Below are positions 24,538 through 32,106 of a stretch of 64,000 nucleotides of DNA, piece by piece. The DNA is taken from positions 1 through 64,000 of the forward strand of contig NZ_JACHLI010000018.1 of the NCBI RefSeq assembly GCF_014204515.1. The letters run 5' to 3'. The first letter of the stretch is position 1. Each line of letters begins with the position of its first letter. The position numbers and the translations under genes were made by a program. The DNA comes from Pseudomonas nitroreducens (GTDB lineage Bacteria; Pseudomonadota; Gammaproteobacteria; Pseudomonadales; Pseudomonadaceae). Under the pieces are notes generated by a model. It saw only the letters and a list, made by a program, of their open reading frames with translations. It did not search any database and was not told the DNA's origin.

Positions 24538-24973
24538 AATTGTTGAAGCGGGTAAGGGTTTCTACCTGGCCAGCCGGGCCAGTATTCCTGAGCGCTCCGC
24601 ACAGTGGCGGCATCTCCGCGACGAGAAGGGATGGAACATCATCTCCACCTGGATCGATGAAGCTGGGGCAGGGGAGACCGCTTGCTTCGGGGAACTCTGG
24701 AGTCGCATCAAGGGTGAGATCAGTGGGGCATCGTGCCTTCTTCTCTACGTTGAGCCCGACGATTTTCCCTTGAAAGGTGCTCTTGTCGAAGTAGGCCTCG
24801 CCATGGGCGAGGGAATCCCGATCTATGTAGCGGCCCCTGGGATCACTCTGGAAGGCTTGACCATGCGCCCGCTGGGTTCGTGGGTAATCCATCCGACCGT
24901 CACTGTGTTCCAGTCACTGGACGATGCCCTGGAGGCTGCTGCAAAGCATCCTGGCGTCCGAAAAGTCATCTGA
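24530..24973 (+). CDS. Nucleoside 2-deoxyribosyltransferase-like protein inside cascade operon 1
   Basis: A 147-residue protein starting at an ATG that overlaps the cas8f-cas5f stop by eight bases; GAGG lies nine bases upstream. FYLASRASIPERSAQW at the start, then ASCLLLYVEPDDFPLKGALVEVGLAMGEGIPIYV in the middle, follow the pattern of the nucleoside 2-deoxyribosyltransferase/TIR-like nucleotide-binding fold (a strand, an acidic residue, then a G-x-x-x-E-x-G-x-A helix, with E as candidate nucleophile). Such domains cleave nucleosides, nucleotides or NAD, and many serve in phage defence. Operon 2 has no counterpart. I infer an accessory effector or housekeeping salvage enzyme; which one cannot be told from sequence. 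Confidence 0.6.
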   Translation: MFEIVEAGKGFYLASRASIPERSAQWRHLRDEKGWNIISTWIDEAGAGETACFGELWSRIKGEISGASCLLLYVEPDDFPLKGALVEVGLAMGEGIPIYVAAPGITLEGLTMRPLGSWVIHPTVTVFQSLDDALEAAAKHPGVRKVI

Positions 24974-25012
24974 TCGAAGCTCTGAATTCAGCTCAATTTT
25001 AAGGATATTGCT

Positions 25013-26068
25013 ATGACCACCATGATCGAACTCCCAACGATGCTGAACTACCGCCGCTCCATTGAGCAGGGCCGTGGCCTGATGTTTGCCTGTTCTGATG
25101 ACCAGGGCGCCGGCAAACAACCCATCATCGTGGAAGAGCGCGGCGTGCGCGCGACAAAGGCCTACGACGTGCATGGGCAGAAGGACAAGAAGGGCTCTGT
25201 CGAAGACCATCTGGCCAAGGCTCTCCAGCCGAATCCGCAGCGTACTGAATGTGCCTTCATGCCCGAAGACAAGCCCTTCCTGATGGTGGACTTCGACGTC
25301 AAGTATCTGCCGCAGAGCCTGGCTCCGCATATGGCTAACAACCTCGAGATCCACCGTCTGCTTTTGGCGCTGACGAAGGGTTACGCGGCCAAGGGTGGCT
25401 ATGACTTCCTGGGCCAGAAGTATGTGGTACCACTGGCCTGCGGCCGATGGATGTGGCGCAACAACGAGACTGCGACCAGTAAGCGCATCATTGTCGAAGT
25501 GAATACCCACTCGCTGCAGGAAAAGTTCGAGTTCACTCCGTCCTACAACACCTTCACCCTGGAGCAAATGTCCCCTGAGGATCAGGTGAAGGCGAAGAAG
25601 CTTGGCACGTTGATTGGCAAGGCGCTTTCGCGCACCGGCCTGCCACTCCACACCCGTGTCACTGCTTTCTACGAGATGGGCCGGGGCATGCAGGCTTACC
25701 CGAGCCAGGAAATGCTGATGGACAAGCCGGACAATGCCCCGAGCCGCCTTCTCTACAAGGTCAACGACATTTGCCGGAACCAAGGCGCTTTCCACGAGCA
25801 GAAGCTCGGCAACGCCCTGCGTATCATCGACGAGTGGCATGGCCACGAAGACTTTGGTGTCCAGGCAGTTGAGCCACTGGGTGTTGTGTCGACACACCAG
25901 ATCTCCACTCGCGTAGCTGAAAAACGCGACTTCTACAGCCTGATGCGCTCGCTGCTCCCCACCTGGGTGCAAGAGTTGTCCTCGAGCAAATCGCTGGAGG
26001 AGGTGACCAGCGTTGACGACCTCCACTACGTGATTGCTGTACTGATTCGCGGCGGCGCATTCGTTTAA
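25013..26068 (+). CDS. cas7f: Cas7f backbone subunit (Csy3), cascade 1
   Basis: A 351-residue protein with AAGGA seven bases before the ATG. It matches Csy3 along its length: PNPQRTE near 69, RWMWRNN near 144, YPSQEMLMD near 226, the helix EQKLGNALRIIDEW near 261, AVEPLG near 283, KRDFYSLM near 303 and the C-terminal LHYVIAVLIRGGAFV. Several copies polymerise along the guide to form the crescent of Cascade. The long hairpin just after the gene (26075-26096) may stabilise the upstream mRNA to favour Cas7f, needed in excess. Confidence 0.9.
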   Translation: MTTMIELPTMLNYRRSIEQGRGLMFACSDDQGAGKQPIIVEERGVRATKAYDVHGQKDKKGSVEDHLAKALQPNPQRTECAFMPEDKPFLMVDFDVKYLPQSLAPHMANNLEIHRLLLALTKGYAAKGGYDFLGQKYVVPLACGRWMWRNNETATSKRIIVEVNTHSLQEKFEFTPSYNTFTLEQMSPEDQVKAKKLGTLIGKALSRTGLPLHTRVTAFYEMGRGMQAYPSQEMLMDKPDNAPSRLLYKVNDICRNQGAFHEQKLGNALRIIDEWHGHEDFGVQAVEPLGVVSTHQISTRVAEKRDFYSLMRSLLPTWVQELSSSKSLEEVTSVDDLHYVIAVLIRGGAFV

Positions 26069-26074
26069 GTCAGA

Positions 26075-26096
26075 GGGCGGCCTGAAAGGGCCGCCC
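26075..26096 (+). promoter_or_regulatory. Intercistronic hairpin between cas7f and cas6f
   Basis: GGGCGGCC and GGCCGCCC form an 8-bp GC stem with a short loop between the cas7f stop and the cas6f ribosome binding site. No T-run follows. It could protect cas7f mRNA from 3' decay or partly attenuate cas6f. Confidence 0.6.
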
Positions 26097-26112
26097 AGGT
26101 TAAGGACAGGCA

Positions 26113-26763
26113 ATGACTACTCACTACTGCGACATCACCCTGAACCCACAGCTCGAAGGTTCCGCGTTCTTTGCCCGCGTGCTATTTCGTATGCACGGCT
26201 TCTGCGAGCAGTGCCCGGACATCAGGCTCGGCATCGACTTCCCGCATTGGATTCAACCCCGCAGCTTCATCGGCGCCACACCAGGCAACGTTCTGCGTGT
26301 CTTTGGCACCAAAGACGGGTTGTCGTCCTTCATGTACAAGAGCGGCCTGATTCAGATGCTGGTCGTTGATGGGATCACTGTTGCGGGTATTCAACCTGTC
26401 CCTTCTACCATCACCGGCTATGTCCAGGTAGGGCGCAATCAGCGCGTTGACCGCCTGCGCCGGCTGTTGAGTGACCGCAGCCAAATTCGCCCGGCCGACA
26501 CCAGCGGCGGCATTCCGGAGAGCCTGCGGGTATTAGCTGAGCGCAAAGGTCTCAATCCTGCTGTACTCATGGCGGAGGAGGCGCTGCGCAAGGAGGAATT
26601 CCAGCTGCGACGAAAGTCCGTGCACATGAAGATGCGCAGCGTCTCTACGGGTGGAATCTTCCACATGAACCTCACTCGCAAGCAGGTACCTGCTCCGCCG
26701 GCCGATGCAACGTTCTCTACCTACGGCCTGGCTAACGGTGCCGCCGCTGTCCCGACCTGGTAA
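26113..26763 (+). CDS. cas6f: Cas6f crRNA endoribonuclease (Csy4), cascade 1
   Basis: A 216-residue protein that cuts repeat hairpins at the 3' foot and stays bound to them. Catalytic residues known from Csy4 are preserved: His28 in FRMHGFCEQ (Csy4 His29), SVSTGG (Csy4 Ser148/Ser150 in SQSTGQ) and Tyr in FSTYGLANG (Csy4 Tyr176). The arginine-rich helix RVDRLRRLLSDRSQIR corresponds to the one that enters the RNA major groove. Csy4 reads the basal C-G pair directly, in accord with that pair being the fixed feature of the array hairpins. It ends the core of operon 1. Confidence 0.9.
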   Translation: MTTHYCDITLNPQLEGSAFFARVLFRMHGFCEQCPDIRLGIDFPHWIQPRSFIGATPGNVLRVFGTKDGLSSFMYKSGLIQMLVVDGITVAGIQPVPSTITGYVQVGRNQRVDRLRRLLSDRSQIRPADTSGGIPESLRVLAERKGLNPAVLMAEEALRKEEFQLRRKSVHMKMRSVSTGGIFHMNLTRKQVPAPPADATFSTYGLANGAAAVPTW

Positions 26764-26773
26764 GGAGCTCATG

Positions 26774-27085
26774 ATGAGCGAGAAAGACGCGCTGTACATG
26801 CCGCAGATGAACATTCGCCAATCCATGTATGGCATGAGCTGGCACCCGAAACTGCCGATCACTCTGGACAGCTTGGCGGGCAAAGCGAAAGACGGCTCGC
26901 TCCTACGGGACGAACTGTTCACCGACCGGTTCTTCATCAAGCGACCAGTGCGCAAGCCGCCGTTCATGACGCGCTTGCGCCATGCCTGGCTGGTTTTCAC
27001 CGGCCGCGCCTACGCCTTCCAATTCTCCGAAGATCAGCTTGAGATGCTCGGGGTGCAGATGCTCCCCAAAGAGCGCCGTAGTTGA
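26774..27085 (+). CDS. Small protein at the end of cascade operon 1
   Basis: A 103-residue basic protein starting at the second of two adjacent ATGs (26774), six bases after AAGGAG. It contains MNIRQSMYGMSWHPKLP and a hydrophobic stretch LRHAWLVFTGRAYAFQF. No counterpart follows cas6f in operon 2. No family was recognised. Because it lies between cas6f and array 2 on one strand it may be a system-specific accessory factor. Confidence 0.5.
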   Translation: MSEKDALYMPQMNIRQSMYGMSWHPKLPITLDSLAGKAKDGSLLRDELFTDRFFIKRPVRKPPFMTRLRHAWLVFTGRAYAFQFSEDQLEMLGVQMLPKERRS

Positions 27086-27089
27086 TCCT

Positions 27090-28120
27090 GCCGGACAGTA
27101 GTCCGGCCTGCTCTTTCACATCAGATGGAGGCTGCACAGGGGCTTTGCCCCTGCAGTCTCTATTGCCTGGACTCACTGCCCTTTAGGCAGCTCAAAGACC
27201 TCGTCAGGAGGGGAGTTCTGCCGTAAGGCAGTTCCAAGTTTTAGCGGAAACAACAATTTATGGCTGCATTAGTGCAGGTACAAGTGCGCATAAGCCATCC
27301 GGAATCGCCCATCAATCTATGGTGTTCAAGGTAGGTCTAGCGCCTGTTCAGGTGTTTAATTTCAGCTTCAAAGCTGCTCATCGAACCACGCCGGTTGACA
27401 TTTCTGCCTAAGGCAGTTTCAAGTATCCAAAATGGAATCGGAGCCAACGCAAGGCATCATGAATGATGTTCATTGAATGTGAAATCTCTTCGATACGCTG
27501 CAGACTTAAAGTCTGTTCTCTGTAAAAAATGTAGAACCTGATAATTCGCCATGATTGGCGTTCATGGATGCCGAAACAAGAAAGCTGGCACGGGCCAGTT
27601 CAAAGTCAGCAAATCTATGCAGGCATTCACCCAGAATGTTCAACGAATGGCGCTGCATCGTATCTTCGACAACGAAGCTCCAAGTTGGCACAGCTACACC
27701 CATCGTCCTGAAGGGCGCTCAAAGAAGCAGACGGGAAAGGTCGTTGCAGCAGCTGCAGAGCTGTTCTCAGAAGCAAGAAGACAGCCCGCATCGACGCGGC
27801 CTCCATGGCCGTTCATCGAAGCTAAGAGGATCTGACAAGATCGCTGGCGCTTCAGCCAGTTCTACGAGGCATTATCGAAACTACCTTCTGCTGTCGGCCC
27901 ACGCTGTGAAGCGAAAGCAAAGACAGATACGAGATGATCTAGTTCTCCCCGGCAATTATTCCACCAGGAAGTTCCAAGAACTAAAAGTAGCGCCTTACAT
28001 CTTTAAGATGTTCAATGACCCTATGCTCTTATAGTTATTTCTGCTGGCTTGATTTTCAGGATGGCAGCTCTAAGATTGTCGATTTAAGTGTATCGACGCA
28101 TTCCTAAGAATGATCACCCG
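27090..28120 (+). CRISPR. Array 2: about 22 highly diverged hairpin repeats
   Basis: Hairpin 3' ends fall at about 27107, 27153, 27190, 27231, 27277, 27324, 27375, 27416, 27468, 27515, 27560, 27598, 27638, 27677, 27716, 27763, 27811, 27859, 27913, 27982, 28010, 28067 and 28112, so steps are mostly 38-52 nt. Only the early units keep CTGCC/GGCAG. Later stems are CATTC/GAATG, CTTCG/CGAAG, CATCAT/ATGATG, CGCCA/TGGCG, CTGGC/GCCAG, CGGCC/GGCCG and CATCTT/AAGATG: fully substituted on both arms. The tail stays near YTCAANGA (TTCAACGA, CTCCAAGT, CTCAAAGA, TTCATCGA, TTCAATGA). The first two hairpins (27090-27107 GCCGGAC/GTCCGGC and 27137-27153 CAGGGGC/GCCCCTG) may instead terminate operon 1. Units around 27324, 27913, 27982 and 28067 are imperfect. 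Confidence 0.7.
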
Positions 28121-28121
28121 T

Positions 28122-28673
28122 TCATCTCAGATTGAGCGCTCCGGTTCTGATTGCCACTGATACAATGGCTTCAAGTCCTTCACCCATCGGCGCTTGATTG
28201 CCTTTTTTGTTATATCCATCAGAGTCCAGAGCTTCAAATCGCCAACAAGGCCTGTGCCCCATATCTAACGACCAGTTTTTGAAGTCAGGATGGAGTTTGT
28301 GCCGCTCTATGAAGTCCAGGAACCGGCATACTCGGCCAAATGCCCATGCTGCCTTAGCCTCGGTATCCCTCTCGAACGTGATCCTGTTTCCGGTACGGAG
28401 CTTGAAGGAGCCATACGACATTTCCATTGGGCGGGATGCCCTGCCGAATTTGCATGTCCAGGTGGCGTTGAAGCGAAATCCGCCACGCACACGCTGGATC
28501 TCAGCTTGTGCCACGCCTGTTTCCGGGCCGGCAAAACCTTGCCCTACGAAGTGCCCGATCAGCAGTGTCTCCCCGAGCTTCATCTCGCGAAGTTGCGCGA
28601 CATGGTAGTAGTGCATTCGGAACATGTGCATCATTCGATGCGCATCAACATCCAGGGCGAACTCACCGATCAT
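28122..28673 (-). CDS. Hypothetical protein convergent with array 2
   Basis: A 183-residue protein with GGAGG seven bases before the ATG, overlapping the preceding gene's stop. It contains several His/Met-rich stretches near the start (HRMMHMFRMHYYHVAQ) and a mixed alpha-beta remainder. No catalytic motif was recognised. The plus-strand frame over the same span lacks a ribosome binding site, so I keep the minus strand. Confidence 0.55.
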   Translation of the reverse strand: MIGEFALDVDAHRMMHMFRMHYYHVAQLREMKLGETLLIGHFVGQGFAGPETGVAQAEIQRVRGGFRFNATWTCKFGRASRPMEMSYGSFKLRTGNRITFERDTEAKAAWAFGRVCRFLDFIERHKLHPDFKNWSLDMGHRPCWRFEALDSDGYNKKGNQAPMGEGLEAIVSVAIRTGALNLR

Positions 28674-29163
28674 CGGTCAACCTCCAGTCGGGCCTGATGA
28701 AGCTCAGTAGGTATTCGCGCTGTAGTCCCTCGACGCAGTAGAGCGAACAGCGCTTCAGGGCAGCCATATGCAAGGGAGACCTTGTGGCTAGGTTCCGCAG
28801 CGTCAGCTCTGCCTCATCGAGAGTTTCTGCGATCCTCTCGTACCGCTTGGTGTAGAAGAAACTCGATAGCCAGGAGGTTTCTGAGATGGCCAGGGCAGCG
28901 TTCATCAACTCAATGATGGCCGCGCGCACCTGGATCTCTTCAGGTGGCAGCATGCCGGGCGGCACGATACCTTCTGGCTTTGTCACATACTTGGACGCCA
29001 GGGGATCGAGCAGATAGCGCGTTGGCTCTCCGCTGGGGTGATCCGAGTCGAGAAGTCGGTTGTCGAAAGGAGGGGCTCTGGTGGCCCATACCGATAGCGG
29101 CAGGCCATGCGTGACCGGCAACGCGATCCCTTGGAAAAATCCAGGGCTGACGAGGTCTTTCAT
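28663..29163 (-). CDS. Hypothetical protein
   Basis: A 166-residue protein from the ATG at 29163, with AGGA eight bases upstream; the frame is open to 29286. The N-terminal third is proline-rich without obvious structure. The C-terminal part is helical (EEIQVRAAIIELMNAALAISET ... RIAETLDEAELTLRNLATRS). It overlaps the next gene by 11 bp. No family was recognised. Confidence 0.5.
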   Translation of the reverse strand: MKDLVSPGFFQGIALPVTHGLPLSVWATRAPPFDNRLLDSDHPSGEPTRYLLDPLASKYVTKPEGIVPPGMLPPEEIQVRAAIIELMNAALAISETSWLSSFFYTKRYERIAETLDEAELTLRNLATRSPLHMAALKRCSLYCVEGLQREYLLSFIRPDWRLTDDR

Positions 29164-29228
29164 CCAGGAAGTCCTGTTGTGTGATCGGCGTATTTTGGTC
29201 GAAATTGATGAGCCGGGATAGCGTGGCG

Positions 29229-29705
29229 TCAGCCGACAAGCATTCCTGCGATAGCCCCGAATGTTTCGTCGTAGTCGGCGGGGCACATTGCAGGTGCCAT
29301 AGGGGCTGGAGCCGCATTCGGAACAGGCTGGCCGGTCGCATCAATCTGTTCGGCATCAGCAAGGCCGAGGGCCCGCGCCAGAAGAGAGCGCCGCGCCTGG
29401 TCATCGCCATCGAGATACTTCGTTGCTTCCTCTGGCCGACCTTGGGCCAGGGCCTGGCTTGCATTTTTGATCTGCTGCATCGCAGCCTGTAGCGCAGCGA
29501 TGAGCTCCGGTGCTGCCGATAAGGCACGAGCGCGCTCCTCTTGGCTTGCCATCAAGCCCTCGTCCCCGCAGAACACTCGGTGGTGATCCTGTTGCGGGGC
29601 TGTGAGGTCGACGATGTCAAAGCCCATAAGATCTTTCGTGTCCCGGTAGTAAAGCGGGATATACGCCCAGCGTTGCTGGACGATGGTCTTTACATCGCTG
29701 CTCAT
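29229..29705 (-). CDS. Hypothetical protein of phage/plasmid type
   Basis: A 158-residue protein with GAGGA seven bases before the ATG. The middle segment ERARALSAAPELIAALQAAM resembles the helix found in many phage and plasmid proteins of unknown function (NARLIAAAPELLEAL pattern). The rest is helical and acidic, and the C-terminus ends in FGAIAGMLVG. It leads the minus-strand group 28122-29705. Confidence 0.55.
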   Translation of the reverse strand: MSSDVKTIVQQRWAYIPLYYRDTKDLMGFDIVDLTAPQQDHHRVFCGDEGLMASQEERARALSAAPELIAALQAAMQQIKNASQALAQGRPEEATKYLDGDDQARRSLLARALGLADAEQIDATGQPVPNAAPAPMAPAMCPADYDETFGAIAGMLVG

Positions 29706-29839
29706 GATGCAGTCCTCTGCAGGTGGTGCCGTGATTCTAAATCACCGGCCGATGGTTGGGTGATTGTCGGAGCGCATTCGACTTGAGCCGGGTCGAGCTC
29801 ATCTGGGCACAATGAGGAATCAACCTCGAGGTATACCCA

Positions 29840-30370
29840 GTGGCAGTTCCAGGCTCATCCACTACGACGTTCACCATCAACGACATCGAGTTCAAGCGCT
29901 ACGCCGCGCAGGATGCCCATGGTTGCAGCTGTGAATCCCTATACGCAGACGGAAGATACCTGGGTGACTCCCATTCTGGAAAGCATGCCTCCTTCAGGCG
30001 TGAGATCATCCTTGCGGTAGGGGATTTCAGTCATTGGGGCAGGTCTCTCCTGAACAGCAGGGCGGTGCAGTGGGGTGGCAAGGTCTACTCGAAACCCAAT
30101 GTGCCCGGCGAATACTCGGTCAAGATCAATGACCAGGTATTCCAGGTTGTCGAGAAAGGGCCACGTGCCAACACCTTCATGATCGACGGTGCCCCCGTGC
30201 CTGGTCGGGTGTTCTTCGATACCTTCGATGAGAAGGTGGGGCAAACTCCGGCAGGGTACTGGATTTATACGGCGCTGAGGGACGAAGCCGTATTCGAGGC
30301 AGTCCTGGCTGAAGGCAAGGCTTCCAAGGCGCCCAAGTCTGCAGGTGACGATGTGGGTCTCGGTCTCTGA
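29840..30370 (+). CDS. Hypothetical protein with DDVGLGL C-terminal tail (paralog 1)
   Basis: A 176-residue protein from a GTG preceded by GAGGT. It is paralogous to the product at 30427-30939: RREIILAVGDFSHWGRSLLN against RRRIILAMGDFCTWARYFLN, and both have an acidic-then-GLGL end. The body looks like a beta-rich domain followed by a helix (DEAVFEAVLAEGKAS). The C-terminal GDDVGLGL recurs in modified form in two unrelated products of this window (40082 and 41462). Function is unknown. Confidence 0.55.
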   Translation: MAVPGSSTTTFTINDIEFKRYAAQDAHGCSCESLYADGRYLGDSHSGKHASFRREIILAVGDFSHWGRSLLNSRAVQWGGKVYSKPNVPGEYSVKINDQVFQVVEKGPRANTFMIDGAPVPGRVFFDTFDEKVGQTPAGYWIYTALRDEAVFEAVLAEGKASKAPKSAGDDVGLGL

Positions 30371-30426
30371 TTGGCACAGTTAACCCCAAGACCTTACACT
30401 GCCGGCTCGCTGACGAGGATCACCGC

Positions 30427-30939
30427 GTGAACAAGACACTGCTCTACAGACATTCCCTGAACATCAACGATGTTGAGTACGCCTCGACAGCTTTTGATTG
30501 CGAGGATGGTCAGACTGAGCATGTGTACACCGTGGACGGTGTACCTGTTGAAGGGGGCCAATCCTATAGGCGCCGCATCATCCTGGCCATGGGTGATTTC
30601 TGCACCTGGGCACGGTATTTCCTCAACGATGAAGCCCGGCGTTTTGCGATCCCGCAGTACAACCCACTTCCCAAGCCAGGCACCTCAGCCGCCAAGCTCG
30701 AGGGCAAGTCATTCGAGATCACCGAACTGCTATCCCAGGATCTCAACTGCAAGGTTGATGGGGTAGATGTGCCGTTTGACGTCTTCCAGGCCGAGTTTAA
30801 GTCTGTGGTTTCGAACCAAACTGCCCAGTCGCTGTTCATGATCCTTAGGTATCCAAAGGACTTCGAATCCATTCTCGCTGAAGTCGAGGCCGGCCAGGCG
30901 CAGAAGGTCGGTGATGCCGATCTGGGCCTGGGCCTCTAG
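30427..30939 (+). CDS. Hypothetical protein with DADLGLGL C-terminal tail (paralog 2)
   Basis: A 170-residue protein from a GTG with GAGGA seven bases upstream, tandem with its paralog at 29840. The shared domain covers most of the chain. The linker to the tail is charged and variable (EVEAGQAQKVG), while the end (DADLGLGL) is conserved, as expected for a binding or sorting signal. It lies three bases from the convergent ERCC4 nuclease gene. Confidence 0.55.
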   Translation: MNKTLLYRHSLNINDVEYASTAFDCEDGQTEHVYTVDGVPVEGGQSYRRRIILAMGDFCTWARYFLNDEARRFAIPQYNPLPKPGTSAAKLEGKSFEITELLSQDLNCKVDGVDVPFDVFQAEFKSVVSNQTAQSLFMILRYPKDFESILAEVEAGQAQKVGDADLGLGL

Positions 30940-30942
30940 CAC

Positions 30943-31581
30943 TCAGGACTTGCGGTGCCGGATCTGGTTGTAGATGCGCTCTGCACTCGCTTTGCCCAGG
31001 CGGGGAACCTGGGAAAGTTCCTCGACGCTGGCCATGCAGACATCGAAGATCGATCCGAAGTGGTTAAACAGGTTCTGGGCGGTCTTGGGGCCGACCCCTG
31101 GCAGACCTTCCAGGTTGTAAACAGAGCCTAGATCAGAGGCCTTGGGCTTGTTGCGGCGCAAGGGGACTTCATAGCCAAGGCCTTGCTGCAGGTGCCGGGC
31201 CATCGTAGCGATCATTTTGGCACTTTCGCCTTCGTCCGCGACCATCAAAACCGTGACATCCTCGATGGCGTTGACCCAGGAGATTGCCCCGACCAGTGCC
31301 TCTGTCTTGATAGCGGAGCGGGTCTTAAAGGGGTTGCCTTCGATGAGCAGAATCGGCCGCTTGTAGTCGATCTTCATCTTGGCGATCTGCTCCATCAGCC
31401 GGCCGTCCATGATGGAAATGACGAAATCAGTTGCAGATTTTCGCTCGATGCAGACGTCAGAGCTGATGGCGTAGTCGCCGCAGGGCAGCTCGCCAACCTT
31501 GATGCTATACCCCTCCATCTCACTCAGGGTTTTCAGCAGCCCGGATCGTGTTTCGCGCGAGTCGGCGTAGATCTCGATCAT
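30943..31581 (-). CDS. ERCC4-family (XPF/Mus81-like) structure-specific nuclease with HhH domain
   Basis: A 212-residue protein from the ATG at 31581, with AAGGACGG upstream; the frame runs to 31761 but crosses a terminator. The nuclease core is complete: ADSRE at 6-10, CGDYAI near 33-38 and the catalytic IERKS near 45-49. A C-terminal tandem helix-hairpin-helix (LEGLPGVGPKTAQNLFNHFG, then VPRLGKASAERIYNQI) binds branched DNA. This nuclease-plus-HhH design is typical of archaeal/eukaryotic XPF and of some phages and plasmids. It probably processes replication or recombination intermediates of the element. Confidence 0.8.
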   Translation of the reverse strand: MIEIYADSRETRSGLLKTLSEMEGYSIKVGELPCGDYAISSDVCIERKSATDFVISIMDGRLMEQIAKMKIDYKRPILLIEGNPFKTRSAIKTEALVGAISWVNAIEDVTVLMVADEGESAKMIATMARHLQQGLGYEVPLRRNKPKASDLGSVYNLEGLPGVGPKTAQNLFNHFGSIFDVCMASVEELSQVPRLGKASAERIYNQIRHRKS

Positions 31582-31617
31582 GCTTGTCCGTCCTTCGGGA
31601 TCATGAGTCTGTAGAAC

Positions 31618-31646
31618 GAAAAAGACCGGCCTAAGCCGGTCTTCTT
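31618..31646 (-). terminator. Intrinsic terminator upstream of the ERCC4 gene
   Basis: AAGACCGGC-CTAA-GCCGGTCTT with TTTTT on the minus-strand side. It would stop minus-strand transcription entering the nuclease gene from 31650-31790, where no coding gene was seen; a short RNA there is possible. Confidence 0.75.
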
Positions 31647-31793
31647 CAGGATAACTGCCAGTGAACTTAATCGCTGCGTACAGCCCTTTGTTCTCACATC
31701 CTAGCCTGACGCCAGCGCTGACGCAAAGGGAGCTTGGCGTGGCTGATTGCTCCCTCGGCATACTGGCTTTAGCCAGCCACCAGGGAGATGCAC

Positions 31794-32012
31794 ATGAGCG
31801 TTATCAATGCGCGCAACAAGGCAGATTCGAACCCATGCCGGAACCGCTGCAGCCACAACGTCGGTGGCGACGTGTGCACCGGCTGCGGGCGCACTGTCGC
31901 CGAGGTCAGGGATTGGAACAGCTTTAGCTTCGACCAGAAGATCGAAGTAAAGGCCCTTGCTGCTTCCAGGCTACCGGTTAAGAGCGAGTCCAGCAGCCTT
32001 TCTCCGTTCTGA
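31794..32012 (+). CDS. DUF1289 small cysteine protein
   Basis: A 72-residue protein from the second ATG (31794), six bases after GGGAG. NPCRNRCSHNVGGDVCTGCGRTVAEV has the C-x3-C-x7-C-x2-C layout of DUF1289 proteins, followed by their usual W and a helical end. The four cysteines probably bind iron-sulfur or zinc. Family members are widespread in proteobacteria and of unproven function. It precedes the AAA ATPase gene by about 95 bp on the same strand. Confidence 0.75.
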   Translation: MSVINARNKADSNPCRNRCSHNVGGDVCTGCGRTVAEVRDWNSFSFDQKIEVKALAASRLPVKSESSSLSPF

Positions 32013-32106
32013 TTGCAAGGCCAGGGCTTCTGGCCGACAATTTCAACCATATCCAGTCGCGCCGCCTACAGAAGCGGCGTGTTCTTTGTTGTGCCAAGGA
32101 GAGCGC

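Noticed and set aside
27468..27479. GTTCATTGAATG in array 2 matches the 16-bp promoter element at 11942 and 14905, as if a guide targeted those promoters
   Set aside because: Eight of the twelve matching bases are the unit's 5' tail, so only three or four lie in the guide. That is within chance.
28290..28697. Plus-strand 135-residue frame over the gene at 28122-28673
   Set aside because: The minus-strand frame has GGAGG at the proper distance and overlaps its neighbours as an operon; the plus frame has no ribosome binding site.
31763..31776. CTGGC-TTTA-GCCAG hairpin before the DUF1289 gene as another solitary array repeat
   Set aside because: Five-bp stems with short loops occur often by chance in 64 kb, and neither strand has the YTCAANGA tail.
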